NCBI GenBank assembly: GCA_002914845.1
Contig: JXTC01000002.1
Location: 1,566,185-1,630,184 of the forward strand
DNA length: 64,000 bases
DNA from: Trema orientale
Lineage: Eukaryota > Streptophyta > Magnoliopsida > Rosales > Cannabaceae
Direction: 5' to 3'
Both the position numbers and the translations under genes were made by a program. Below are positions 37,915 through 49,700 of the stretch, in pieces. The notes under the pieces are model-generated. The model saw only the letters and a list, made by a program, of their open reading frames with translations. It did not search any database and had not been told where the DNA came from. How positions within the stretch are numbered: position 1 is the first letter of the stretch; each line of letters begins with the position of its first letter.

Positions 37915-38500
37915 GAGCTTGATTGGTCAATACGACCTTTAAACCGATTACATTAATACATGAAAGAGAGAAGAAAGAGTCTGAGTATTCTTTTTTTTTT
38001 TTTTTCTATTTTTTCCCTTATTTGGTTGCCCATAAAATGTGGGAAAGTAGGAAAAAAAAGGCATTTTCTTAGGTCTTGAGTTTTCAGGGTATTCTTTAAT
38101 GGTTGATTCTAGGTCTGACAATTCAGGCGTCTAGTTCTTGAGGCTCTCAACATTGATTTACATGGTGAATTGGCTTTCACTGAAACTATTGCCAAGGGTA
38201 ACTCCAAGAATTATCAATTCTAAGTTAGTGTTCTATATTCTTCAATTTCTTCATAGCCTTTTTATCTCTACATGTTTCCTTCTTTAATTTTTTACTCAGC
38301 TTCTTGTTAAACTTTAGACTTGACGATACCTTTTAGTTTTTAGATCTCAACTCTTGATGATACCTTCTTGTTAGACATTTTTGTTCATGTATTTACCTAC
38401 CAATTATTATTTACACATACCAAACAACTTGATTGGTAAATACGACCTCTAAACCAATCAATCACATCAACACCTGAAAGGGATATGAAGGAGTCAGGGT
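37915..38500. repeat. Direct repeats of ~70 bp flanking the FTA fragment
   Basis: The left copy (about 37915-37988) has 'cttgattggtcaatacgacc' 'tttaaaccgatta…acatgaaag'; the right copy (about 38428-38500) has 'cttgattggtaaatacgacc' 'tctaaaccaatca…acctgaaag' and 'gagtcagggt' against 'gagtctgagt'. Between them lies the FTA-derived segment. Confidence 0.75.
37989..38330 (+). pseudogene. Non-processed FTA fragment (intron 1 end, exon 2, intron 2 start)
   Basis: Exon-like bases 38113-38222 match FTA exon 2 (22414-22523) with few changes, including 'caattcaggcgtctagttct' and 'gaaactattgccaagggtaa'. Homology continues upstream into intron 1 ('ggttgcc…aaaatgtgggaaa') and downstream into intron 2 ('tttttatctcta…atgttcct'-like), so it came from genomic DNA rather than mRNA. 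The Trp codon of the repeat is TGA (gtc tga caa), and the donor-side TGGTGAGT is changed to 'tctaagttag', so it can be neither translated nor spliced as exon 2. Confidence 0.9.
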
Positions 38501-38839
38501 GAGCTTGAAAGCTCAGTATGAACAAAAAACATTTTAGTTTCAAAAACACTAATATAGTTAATTATTCTAAAAACATTTCACAAAACTATTTGTATAAATC
38601 CAAAACTATTACTTATCAATACATATGAAATTAGGATATAAAAACCATTATATACCCAAAACTATATTGCAGACAATATGTGTGTGTATATATACATCTA
38701 TTCTAAAACTTGTTATCATATATATATATATATAGACATACACATACATATATATTTATATATGGAAGTATAATTAAGAATCCATGTATCAAAAACCATA
38801 TATCACATTACAAAAATTATCTAATCATATGAGCTGTCA
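38501..38839. other. AT-rich DNA between the FTA fragment and the gypsy LTR
   Basis: TA-rich with 'atatatata' runs (38719-38733). It may be the distal part of the truncated 3' LTR, but similarity to the other LTR is too weak to claim. Confidence 0.35.
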
Positions 38840-39226
38840 TCTTCTTATGACGAACCCGTGAAATGGAGTACAGTGATGCACGTTAACAATAAGGAGTAAC
38901 TATTGGCTGACTTCGGTTCTGGGCTGATAAGGGATTGAGAGAGAATGGAGAGATAGTGAGAAGATGAGGGTAAATTAGGGATTTTAGAGGAATTGGGTTT
39001 ATTTTTCGACATGACATACCTTGGTAAGGGATTTTGATTTCCAAAATTGTATTGTAACCTCTACTCACCAACTTCGTCATAATTTAAGTCCAAAAATTTA
39101 CCCTTTGACACCATTTTTCGCAAAATTCTTTCACTTTGGCCCAAATTGAAATGATCCTCCTTTAATCAAATTATAATCCATTTTTTTTAATTTCCAAATA
39201 AATCTCAAGTACATTATGGGTTTTCA
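38840..39226 (-). repeat. 3' LTR (detectable part) of the gypsy element
   Basis: Matches 43190-43576 in order: 'tagggattttagagg', 'ttaagtccaaaaattca', 'caccctttga/aacccc', 'attcttccgctttgg'-like and 'aatttccaattaaatgtcaagt'-like blocks. Left of about 38840 the match is lost, so this LTR is truncated or too diverged to follow. Confidence 0.65.
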
Positions 39227-39240
39227 TATCTTTCTCTCCT
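39227..39240 (-). other. Polypurine tract of the gypsy element
   Basis: In minus orientation 'aaggagagaaagat' lies immediately before the LTR start, the position and composition of the plus-strand primer of LTR retroelements. Confidence 0.5.
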
Positions 39241-39304
39241 TAAAATAATTTTATCCCAAAATTCAAGTACAAGCTAGAAAATCAACATACAATCTCAAGC
39301 TAAA

Positions 39305-40660
39305 ATTTAAACAAGTGAGGACACTTTTCATACATCTCGGTCTCAAGCTCTTAAGTAACCTCATCTCCCTCATGATACTCCTAGAACACCTTGACAAGCG
39401 GTATCTCCCTATTACAAAGCACTTTTAGCTCTCTTCCAGGAATTAGAACCAATTGCTCTTTATAAGACACATCTTCTTGCATAGGCATCTTCATCCGTTG
39501 AATGACATGAGATGAAATTAATTTATAATTCCTTAGTATTGAAACATAGAAAATGTTATGGACTGAGCTCAATTGCAGTGGTAGATTCAAATGATAAGCA
39601 ACTGGTCTATTTCTATTAGTGGTCTAGAAAGAACTGATATATATACCTAGGTGCTAGGTTACTCTTAACTTTAAATCTTGTAACACCACAACTTGGAGTT
39701 AATTTTAAGGACACATAATCACTAGTCTCGAACTTCACCTCACGTTTTTTAGGGTTTATATAGCTTTTCTAACAACTTTGAATTTCTTTGATTCTCTCTT
39801 AGATATCCTTTATTTTAGTAGCTTTCTTAATCAATTCAAGTTCAAGAATAATGTGCTTTTTGGCTCTACCCAACACGAGGGCAATTTATATGGTCTCCAA
39901 TACAATTCCTTGTATGAAGCCACACCTAAATTGGTCTAGTAATTATTGTTATAAGTAAACTCCACCAATAGCAGGTGATCACCCCAATTTCTACCAAAAT
40001 CCATTATACATGAGCAAAATATATCCTCAAGAGTTTGAATGGTTCTCTCAGATTTGCCATCTATTTCAAGATGATGAATTATACTAAGATTCAACCGTGT
40101 AAGAAAAGCTTTCTACAAAGCTCTCTAAAACTTATATATGAACCTTGAATCTTTGTTAGAAACTATACTTGAGAGCACTTTATGCAAGTGAACGATGTTC
40201 TCCACATAAAATTTACTAAATTTGGTAAGTGAGTCGTCAATCCTGATCAGTATAAATTAAGCGGTTTTAGTCAGTCGATCGACTATGATCCAAACTGTAT
40301 TATTCTTACTCAAATTCCTCGAAAAACTAGTAATAAAGTCTATTGTAATCTTATCCCATTCCAATTTCAAACAAGTAAAAGTTGAAGTAATTTAACTAGC
40401 CTCTAGTCTTCTGCCTTGAGAATTGCTGACAAGTCAAATACTTGACTATGAAAGTAGCCACTTCTTTCTTTATATCTTTCTGCTAGTATTGCCTCTTCAA
40501 TTCTTTGTATATCTTAGTGCTACTAGGATGTATTACAAACTTGGACTTTTGAGCCTATGCTATAATAGTTTCTACTGAGCTGTTTGGAGAAGTGATGGAG
40601 TAACCACGATGTTGCTACTACAAGCAGTTTTCTCATTCTCAAAATACTCCAAGTTATAGT
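39305..40660 (-). pseudogene. Ty3/gypsy integrase and C-terminal pol remnant
   Basis: Minus-strand conceptual translation gives, in order, an integrase zinc-finger segment (HPSSTKIYKELKRQY … YLTCQQ, about 40540-40430), catalytic-core pieces (SNKDSRFISF, YNNNYxTNLGVASYKELYW, about 40160-39890) and the post-core segment (LPLQLSSVHNIFYVSILRNY … SYKEQLVLIPGRELKVLCN … IPLVKVF, 39590-39381), ending near CPHLFKF at 39305. Stop codons and frame changes interrupt it, so it is inactive. Reverse transcriptase is absent. Confidence 0.8.
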
Positions 40661-40937
40661 CACAAATTGTAACCGAATTCTTCCTATCCTCAAAAGCTAG
40701 TGTAGCTAGCATACCATGAGATTTTCTACCTAAAACATCAACTATGACATTGGTCTTTCTAGTTTTTGGCTCTAAGCTCTAACTGTTGGTTCTAACCTTT
40801 CTACTTTTATCTAAGAAGGCATTCTATAAGTCTATATTCAATATGCCAAACAAGTAGTGAGATAATAATACATACTTTTTATAAAAAAAACCCTTAATTA
40901 GTTTAATAATGATATATTTGAGGTATTTAAACCTAGA

Positions 40938-40949
40938 GCTCTAATATTC
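40938..40949 (-). other. Decayed primer binding site of the gypsy element
   Basis: The minus strand reads GAATATTAGAGC followed by TCTAGGTTTAAATACC. Compared with the usual TGGTATCAGAGC, the internal differences are mostly G-to-A and C-to-T, as expected for decay of methylated transposon DNA. It is 6 bp inside the LTR end. Confidence 0.55.
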
Positions 40950-40955
40950 TTTTTC

Positions 40956-43576
40956 TGTTATGACCAAATCTCGTGCTAATAATAAAATGAGAATTTCACT
41001 TAGTTTAGAAATTTCATGTTTATTTATGAAAATGTCTAAAATATTTCTAATATGTAAAAAGTTTCATTTAGAAAAAGTCCTAGAATTTCAACCAGTGAAC
41101 CAATCCCACAATTATAATATTAACAGTAAATACAAATCGATAATAAATTAGAAATCTGTAACCCAATACAAGTCCATGCATCATCATCATCATTATCAAC
41201 ACATAAGTACTAAGCACTAATATGACATAAAGGTCTATAAGCATAATCATAAAATAGATTCTTGGTTTAATGCTAAACAAGTTTTACAAAATCTGGAGTA
41301 GAAATATGGGTGTGAAATATCTAGTAGGATACCCAGATACCTTTTGAAAAAACTATCTAATTCTGTATAGTTATTAGTTATTCTAAACATTATTTAATAA
41401 AACACTATAATAGTCCAAATCAATCATGTACACAAAAAATAATTAAAAATGTCATAAAGAAAACTCATATATAATATATATCACAAATCAACTCATGCCA
41501 TGAGCTCTTATCCTCTCATCACAAACTAAATTAAGTAACTCATACTACGTATGCTAAGTACTCTCTGCATGATACCTACTCAAGAAGAACTGGAGGGGTA
41601 ACTTGGTGCTTAACCTACTGAACAACAAAAGCAATTGAATGCCTACATGCTGAGTGGGAATAGTCAGAAAACCCATCGTAGGTTACGGGCTCTCACAAAT
41701 GGTGGGGGTAATACCATTTACTAAACACCGTTATACCTAATATAGATCTTATATAGGGGTGGCAATTCGGGTTATGACACGATGACACGACATGAACACG
41801 ACATGATTTTTTACGGGTTAGAGTCAAAGAAAAAGGATACGGCTTGAAATCGAGTTGACCCACATGACACGGATAAAAAAAAAAAAAAAAAAGGTCAGAT
41901 TCGGATCAGCCCACTTGACCCGTTTGACCCGCCAAAAAAATATATACATAATTAAATTATAAAAATATTTTTTATTTAATTTGTTTATGACTATTATTAT
42001 AGATATATTGTTTAGAATTATAATTTATTAGTTATATTTATGAATTACCCCTAATTTATTTGTTTTAAAATGAGATAATAATAGACTTAGAAAAAGAAAA
42101 TATAAGTAGAAAAATATGGGTCATAGCGGGTTGCACGGGTCGGATTCGGTTCAACCCGGTTTAGATGCGGGTCGGGTTAGTATTGATGTTTTTTTAACAC
42201 GACGGATCACGGGTGGGATTCGGGTTGACATAATTTATGTATATATTAGACTTCAATCTGATACAAACCCGACCCACCGACACGAATTGTCATCCCTAAT
42301 CTCATGCGTGATCCTATGATACGTTTAATATATAATAAAGTATAAACACTCATAAAATGAGTAATATTCTAAACATGCTCTGATTTTCATTTGAAAATCA
42401 TTTTTAGTGCTATAGAAAATTTTGGCAACTTAACGACTGCATTTCAACCAAACCCAAAAATCAAACATATACAAAACAATATGTAAAACCATCCAATACA
42501 ATCCACAATATTCTATAATATCTTAATTCATCAAAACAATAGTTCAAAACAAATCAACCCAATATAGTTCGTAAATTTCCGAAGTTTCACATCATATCAA
42601 TTTTTAACAAAGTTAGTTTAAAACGAGAGAGATACCTACCTCATTGGGATAGCTGTAACAAAATATCGGGTACCTGTGGTGTTCCTTTGCACTTTTTTAA
42701 AAGTTTGGTGGAGGCTCCGGGCGACTTTCTCGCCGGAGCCTGAAAATGACAATTTTGTGGCCTCTAACACACTTGGGATGTTGTATTTAGCTATTAGGGG
42801 TATATAACTTGTCCAGAGGCGATCTGGGGCAAACTCGACTTCTGGCTTGCTAAACATGGCAAAATACGTATGGCAAAATACGTGCTCGTTGCCTTGGGTT
42901 TTGATGCCTAGCTGAAACATGTGCCTTAGTTAAAGTTTGTTTCTCGACTTCAACAAAAACCTAAAATGACAATGAAAACTCTTTTTGATATCTCAAACAA
43001 AAATTCAATATACAAACCAACACATATACAATTACTCAAAATGCTAGAAGTCACTGGAGGAGTATCGATGCTAGAGATCAGTTGGGTCCCGAAGAGTGTG
43101 GTTCCGGGTACCCCTCACCTATTAGAGGTAGGGCCAAAATTAGTCAGAGGCGGCCAAAAATTTCGTCAAAAGCCGACAAGGGTCGTTAGCTTTGGACTCT
43201 TCTTCATGCCTGCATGGCACAAACTACAGAGACTAGCTGGCGTGGCTTCATCAGCTGATGGGGTGGAGTGCGGCAAGGCGGGTTGGCAACAAGGAGCAGT
43301 GGCGTGCCGATTTCAATTTTAGGCAGAGAAAGGATTAAGAGATATGGGAGAAATCGTGAGAGGATGAGAGGAGATTTAGGGATTTTAGGGGAATTTGGGT
43401 TATTTTGCCTCTCACCAAGTTTCCCATCATTTAAGTCCAAAAATTCACCCTTTAACCCCAGCTTTCTCGAAATTCTTCCGCTTTGGCGCAAATCCAGATC
43501 AACTCCTTTTAATTTCATTTGTAACCCAAAATTTGTTTAATTTCCAATTAAATGTCAAGTGGATTATAGGTTTTAA
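40956..43576 (-). repeat. 5' LTR of the gypsy element
   Basis: In minus orientation it starts near 43576 and ends …GGTCATAACA at 40956, next to the primer site. About 2.6 kb, or about 2.1 kb without the inserted MITE. Frames seen inside (42636-42920, 42966-43322, 43204-43540) are LTR sequence, not genes. Confidence 0.6.
41754..42298. mobile_element. hAT-type MITE (545 bp) inserted in the gypsy LTR
   Basis: The left end 'taggggtggcaattcgggtt' is matched by the inverse of the right end ('tagggatgacaattcgtgtc'). Target copies are atcttata (41746-41753) and atctcatg (42299-42306), 8 bp long as for hAT elements but imperfect. The interior has 'acacgacatgaacacgacatg' and 'gcgggtcgggtt'-type motifs. 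It encodes no transposase. It is younger than the LTR it interrupts. Confidence 0.85.
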
Positions 43577-43760
43577 AACTAATAGTATCCTTAATAATAT
43601 GATTAAGCTTATTACTCGATATTGAATTCCCTTGTTTTTCTTTTCAACAAAGAAAGAATAGGAAGTGCTTATTACTCTTTGCTGTTAGGTCATTCATCTG
43701 AACGAGGGATCCATTGCGTGCTTCATTGACAAGGATCAACAAAAGCTATAAGTTGGAAGA
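43577..43760 (+). promoter_or_regulatory. Short upstream region or leader of the resistance gene
   Basis: Only about 185 bp separates the gypsy LTR from the ATG. No clear TATA box was seen here. 'tttgctgttag|gtcattc' (acceptor ending at 43688) would serve as a 3' splice site of a leader intron, giving a 72-bp leader exon before the ATG. Confidence 0.35.
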
Positions 43761-46700
43761 ATGGATATTCTCATCGGGATTGTCACTTCAGTCCTTGGAA
43801 AAATTGCTGAGTGTACAATTGAGCCAATTGGTCACCAGCTTAGTTATATTGTTTACTACAGGAGACATATAAGTGACCTGAAAACTCAGATTCAGCTTCT
43901 ACAAGATGAAATAGATAAGTTGCAGCATTTGATTGATGAAGCTAAAAATAGAGGTGAAGAAATTGAAAACAACGTTCAAAATTGGAATAATACCGTAAGT
44001 GACATCATTCAGAAGTCACAGAGTTTCTTTGAAGTGGAAAATCAAGCAAACACAAGGTGTTCCAAAAGATCATTTCTGAACTTGACTTCACGACGTCAAC
44101 AAAGTAGGAAAGCGAAGAAGATGGCTGACGCTGTTGCAAATGAAATCGAAAAGGCAAGAAAAATCAGCTGCAATAAAATTTCTTATCGTTCCACTTTTCA
44201 TGGTTCTGTTGAAAATAAAGGTTATGAGGCTTTTACGTCAAGATTTTCAACTTTAACTAAAATTATGGATGCACTAAAAGACCCTAATGTCAGTAAGATT
44301 GGACTGTATGGGATGCCTGGCATAGGGAAAACCATGCTTGCTAAAGAAGTGGAGAATCAAGCCTTAAAACAACAATTGTTCGATGTGGCCATTCTAGTTC
44401 CTATTTCCAAGACTCCAGATTTCAAAGATATTCAACAGATAATTGCAGATAAGCTGGCTTTAGAATTCTATGAGAAAGCTGTACCTACAAGAGCAGATCG
44501 ACTACGAGATCAGTTAATGAAGCAGAAAAAGAAGATACTCATAATTTTGGATGATGTGTGGGAGAAACTCAAGTTAGATGATGTTGGAATTTCTTTTAGA
44601 GAAGACCAGAAGGAATCCAAGATATTACTGACAACAAGATTTGACAGTGTATGTAATGATATGGATACTGAGAGGAAATTTCATGTTGGACTTTTGAATA
44701 TTGACGAATCAACAAGTTTGTTTTACAAGATCGTGGGAAGTACAGTGAAAAATAATTGCGTCGATGATTTAGCAGCTGAGATTATTAAAGAATGTGCAGA
44801 CTTGCCACTTGTAATTACAACAATTGCGAGTGCATTGAAAGAAAAAAAGCGTCCTATTTGGGAGCATGTATTGAGAGGGTTGAGAAAATCTAATCCCACA
44901 GACATTGATGGAGTGCAAGGAAATGTTTACTCAAGTATACAGTTGAGTTATGATTTTTTAAATGTCGATGCAAGATCATTGTTGGTACTTTGTAGTCTAC
45001 ATGAAGAGGATGCAGACATAGATCTTGATCTACTGCTGAAATGTAGTTTGGGTTTTGACTTGTTTCAAGGTATAGATAAAGTGGAGGAAGTGAAAGCTAA
45101 GGTGTTTTATTTAGTAGATAATCTCAAGACTTCTTCTTTGTTGTTAGATGGTCGCTCTCCCAATTATGTTAAAATGCACGACGTCATTCGAGATGTTGTG
45201 ATTTCAATTGCATCTAGAGATAAACGCATGCACATCACCCAAGATGTTGTCCAGCTAGAAGAGAGTTTACCAATGTATGAAGACTCGATTGCCATTTCAC
45301 TACTCCACAATAATGATGAGCGGGTGCGGCTTTCGGAAAAGTTGGTATGTCCCCGACTTAAGTTGTTTTTAATGTTTGGGAGTAATAGATCTTCGGAAAT
45401 TCCAGAAAGCTTTTTTGAAGAAGCAAGAGAGCTTAGGGTTCTACTCTTGATGTCTGCATGTTTTGAAAGAGTACAATCATCTTTTCTTGTCCTTCAAAAT
45501 CTTCAGACATTGTGTTTGAGAGACTGTAAGCTAGAGGACACAGCCTCAATTGGAGAGCTGAAGAGTCTGAGAATTCTTGACCTTGCGGGATCCGATATTG
45601 AGAAGCTGCCTAAAGAAATAGGACAACTAACAAAACTCAAATTGTTAGATTTGAGTAATTGTCAGTTGCTCAAAACCATTGAACCAGACATCATATCGCG
45701 GTTGACAAGTTTAGAAGAGTTGAACATGAGATACAGCTTTACGTCATGGGCTATTGATGAAGTCAGTGGTGAAAGAAGGAATAATGCGAGTCTTGTTGAG
45801 TTAAGTGGGCTGCAGTTGTCCACTTTGTACTTAAACGTAACAGACACAACAGTTCTGCCAAAAATGAAATGGTTGAATGAGAAGTGCTTGAAAAGATATG
45901 AAATATTGATCGGAGACAATTGGGAATGGAGTTGGGATGCTCGAGGAATTTCAACAAGGTTGGCTGTCAAGCTCAACCATTTCAGTGACCTGGATGAGTA
46001 TAAGATTCAAACACTGTTGAAAACATCTGAAGAAGTATGCTTAGATGGATTAGTTGGCATCGGCCGAGATGTCTTTTTTGCATTAGATAAGGATGGCGCT
46101 TCACAATTCAAACATCTTGAGTTTGAAAATAATGATGAAATCCAATACGTCCTTAATTACTCGGACCAGATTCATGTAAGTGCATTTTCAAAGTTGGAGT
46201 CATTGGTTCTTTCCGGATTAATGAACTTGGAAAAGATATGCCGTGGAAAATTAGCGATAGATTCTTTTGGTAAACTAAGAATCGTAAGAGTGACGAGCTG
46301 TGCTAAGTTGAAGTATCTATTGCCATTGTCTGCTACCAGACGACTTGAGAGTATTAAAGTGGATGGGTGCTTTATGATGGAGGAAATAATTGTTAGAGGA
46401 GAAGATTATTCTCAAAACATCAGCAATGATGCTATTGATGATAAGATTGAGTTTCCCCAGTTGCATACTTTGAATCTTTATAGTCTACCTCAGCTAAAAC
46501 GATTCTGTTATGATTTGAAGATGATGACCTCCATTTCTGAAAGGATAGAGGAGCCAACTGACGCAAATACTGCTTTCTCACTTTTCAACCAGAAGGTATT
46601 AATTCTTGTTCCTTTATTCTTAAACTTAGTGTAATTGTTTTATATAATGAGAATTTCGAGCGAGTTTTTACTTTTAACATATGAATGACTCCAGTTAGTT

Positions 46701-49700
46701 TATTTTAAATATGATTTCAATTATTTTTGGATTGGACTGAGCTAGAAATTATGTTCGTTTGCTTGCTGTCGGCTTTTTCTTCCAATTAATTCATATGTCA
46801 TATAAAATGATTAATCAAATATTGGATGGTTTCATAATTAAGTTTAGATCTTAAATTATTCTTTTTGCTCTATGACAGTTGGATTAGATGTTGTATTGCA
46901 TGTGACCGAAAAAATTAATTTATTAGGTAAATATCCAACACGTGATATATATATATATACATATATTAACTATAGATCAATTTTAAACTGATATATTTCT
47001 GTAGATATTATGTTATAATATATGCTATATTTGGAAATTTAGATCTAGAATTAAGGTGGAATCAAATTAATTTCAGTAGGTTTAAATATTTTGCATGGAT
47101 GAGAGAATAGGGAATTCTAATAGCTATACTCCGTATAATGTATTAGAAAAAAAAAAATATAAATTTTTCTTTGTTTGATTTAAAAATAAGGCTAAAATTT
47201 GAAATGACACTGCCTCCCCCCCCCCCCCCCCTTTTTTTTTTATAGAAACTACTCTATTTTTTCTTTAAAAAAAAACTATTTTTTTTTATAAATTATTTCC
47301 TTTGTTTTCTTATTCTTTCTTGTCTTTGAACTCTACTTTAATAACTGTTACATATGAATTTAATTAGCAAGATAAATGTTTGAGTCAACATCCATTATCT
47401 TTAGTTTAATCACACAATTTTACATTTTTATTTTCGCTTGTAGAAAAAAAAAAAAAAAAATTTTAGTGAACATATTTCAGTGAAAATGCTATAGCTACGT
47501 ACTGTACGTGATCAATATGATTAGAAGGGGAAAAAAAAAAAAGAGAGCCGTTGTTTGTCTCTCTGCTTCTCATTTGCTTAGTTTTGGTAATCTTAATATT
47601 TATGCTTTAATTCCCTCAAAAAATATGAAATACATATTTACGCTCTAATTTTCGATTTTAATAATAAGAAAAACAGCAGTTGTTTTGTTGACTAATTTAA
47701 TCTCTAAATTTTCTCAGTTTGCATTCCCCGCTTTGAGGGAGATGTTTATTAGGTCCATAGATAACTTGGAAAAGATATGGGAATACCCATGGCCATCGAC
47801 TTCGGCTGATCATTCTTTTCGCAAATTGGAAGAAATATATGTTAGTAATTGTAAGAATCTACAGAAAGTACTTCCGTCTCCCATGCGGGCAAGACGACTT
47901 GCGAATCTAAGACGTTTGGTAATATCGGATTGTGAAATGCTACAAGAGGTATTCGAAATAGAAAGATCAAATACTGTTGAAGAAAGAGAAGCAACCGCTA
48001 GTCAATTGTCATATCTGGGATTACGCTACTTACCGAAACTGAAGCATGTGTGGCCTAAGGATTCCCAAGGAAGTAGTCATCTTCTCTTCCGAAATCTCAA
48101 AGAAATTAACGTTGATGGCTGTCATAATCTGGAAAGTCTATGTCCACCTTCTGTTGCCAAAGGTCTTCTTCAACTTCAAACTCTATACATTAAAGATTGC
48201 AAAATGTTGAAGGAAATTATTTCCAAGGACCAGGAAGAAGAAGAAACGGTTCCACACAGAGTTTTTTTCCCTCAGCTAACTCGTCTGTCTCTCGGACGTT
48301 TGCCTCAACTTATGAGTTTTTACCCAGCGGAACCACAAGGATTAAGCTTCCAAGAGGAGAAAAGTGGGTTAATAGAAGCCAACTATCCAATTAAGCAACA
48401 ACAACCCCACTCTTTGATGGACAAGGTATGTACATGTATCTGTGTATATTTAACAGAATATAAATAGCTGACCCCGTTGGTAGTTGAGCAATTAATTAAC
48501 AGGTCTCGTACGATAAGTTTGTTTTAGAGTCAATTATATATTTTTGGAAAGTCCTAATCACTTTTCTGTTAAATTTGTTTAGTTTTATGTTTATCTTATT
48601 GTATAGATACAAGACTACTGGCTTACTGCACTTAATTATAATTAGTCACCGTTCAGCATTTTCACAAATCTTACTGTGGACGTGTATAATTCTACATAAT
48701 TAAGCTAATAGTTGGAAAGAAGAAGTTATTTATTATTTTTCTATAAATACATTGTAGTTGAGCATTTATTTCAGGGACATTGATCATAATTGCTGGCTTC
48801 AATTTAATTAAGGGTAATAGAGAAAGAAAGTTTAATTGGATTGGACAAAGTGCTTTTTTTGTTTGCTCTTTCGAGGTGCCAAATTTTTTTTATTGGACAT
48901 ATGCCTGCGACAAGTTTATATAATGTAAGTTCTAAACCTTTATATTTTATATAGTTTAGTTTAGTTAGTTTTTTTTAATAACTATTTGCTGAAAACAAAT
49001 GTTTCCGACACGATATGTTGGATAGTTTTTGCATCAATTACGAAACCACAATTATATACCACGAAGAAAAGGCCTATTATAAAGTAAGTTACGTTCTATT
49101 GGCTCTTTTAATATTTAAATTTCGCAGGTTGCATTTCCCATTTTGAGGAACATATATATTGAGTTCATGGATAACTTGAAAACGATATGGGCATGCCCAT
49201 CCACTGCAGCTGATTCTTTTTCCAAATTAGAAGAAATAGATGTTCGGCATTGTAAGAATCTGGAGAAAATAATTCCATCTTCCATGTGGTCAACTCTACA
49301 AAAACTAACAAAATTATCTATATACAATTGTGAAATGGTAGAAGAGGTATTTGAGATAGAAACAAGATCAAATGTTGAAGAAACAACCACTCAATTGAGA
49401 AATCTGAATTTACGCGACTTGCCAAAACCGAGGCATATGTGGACCAAGGATCCCCAAGACAATCATATCTTATTCCAAAATCTCAAAGATATTGGATTAA
49501 GTGATTGTCCAAAGCTGGAAAGTCTCTTTCCACCTTCCATTGCCAAAGGTCTCCTTCGACTTGAACGTCTAGAGATAAGTGATTGTGAAATGTTAAAGGA
49601 AATTGTGTCCAAGGAGGAAGAAGAAACTGATGGAATAGAGAAAATGCCAAAGTTTGTGCTTCCTCAGTTAAAGTATTTGAAGCTCACTAATTTGCCGAAT

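Larger units (their letters stand above)
38840..43576 (-). mobile_element. Degraded Ty3/gypsy LTR retrotransposon, minus orientation
   Basis: Ordered parts in minus orientation are: 5' LTR (43576 to 40956), primer site (40949-40938), integrase remnant (about 40660-39305), purine tract (39240-39227) and 3' LTR start (39226 leftward). The two LTR starts share '(g/t)aaaacc(c/t)ataat', 'cacttga/tacttgag', 'taattggaaatta'-type blocks and 'gaggggaaattaagga'-type tracts, but differ at many sites. Gag, protease and reverse transcriptase are missing. The long LTRs, tRNA-Met site and integrase type suggest the Tekay/Del lineage (inference). Confidence 0.75.

Noticed and set aside
42966..43540. Several 90-118-codon frames just before the resistance gene
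   Set aside because: They fall inside the gypsy LTR and are matched by the other LTR near 39 kb without frame conservation.
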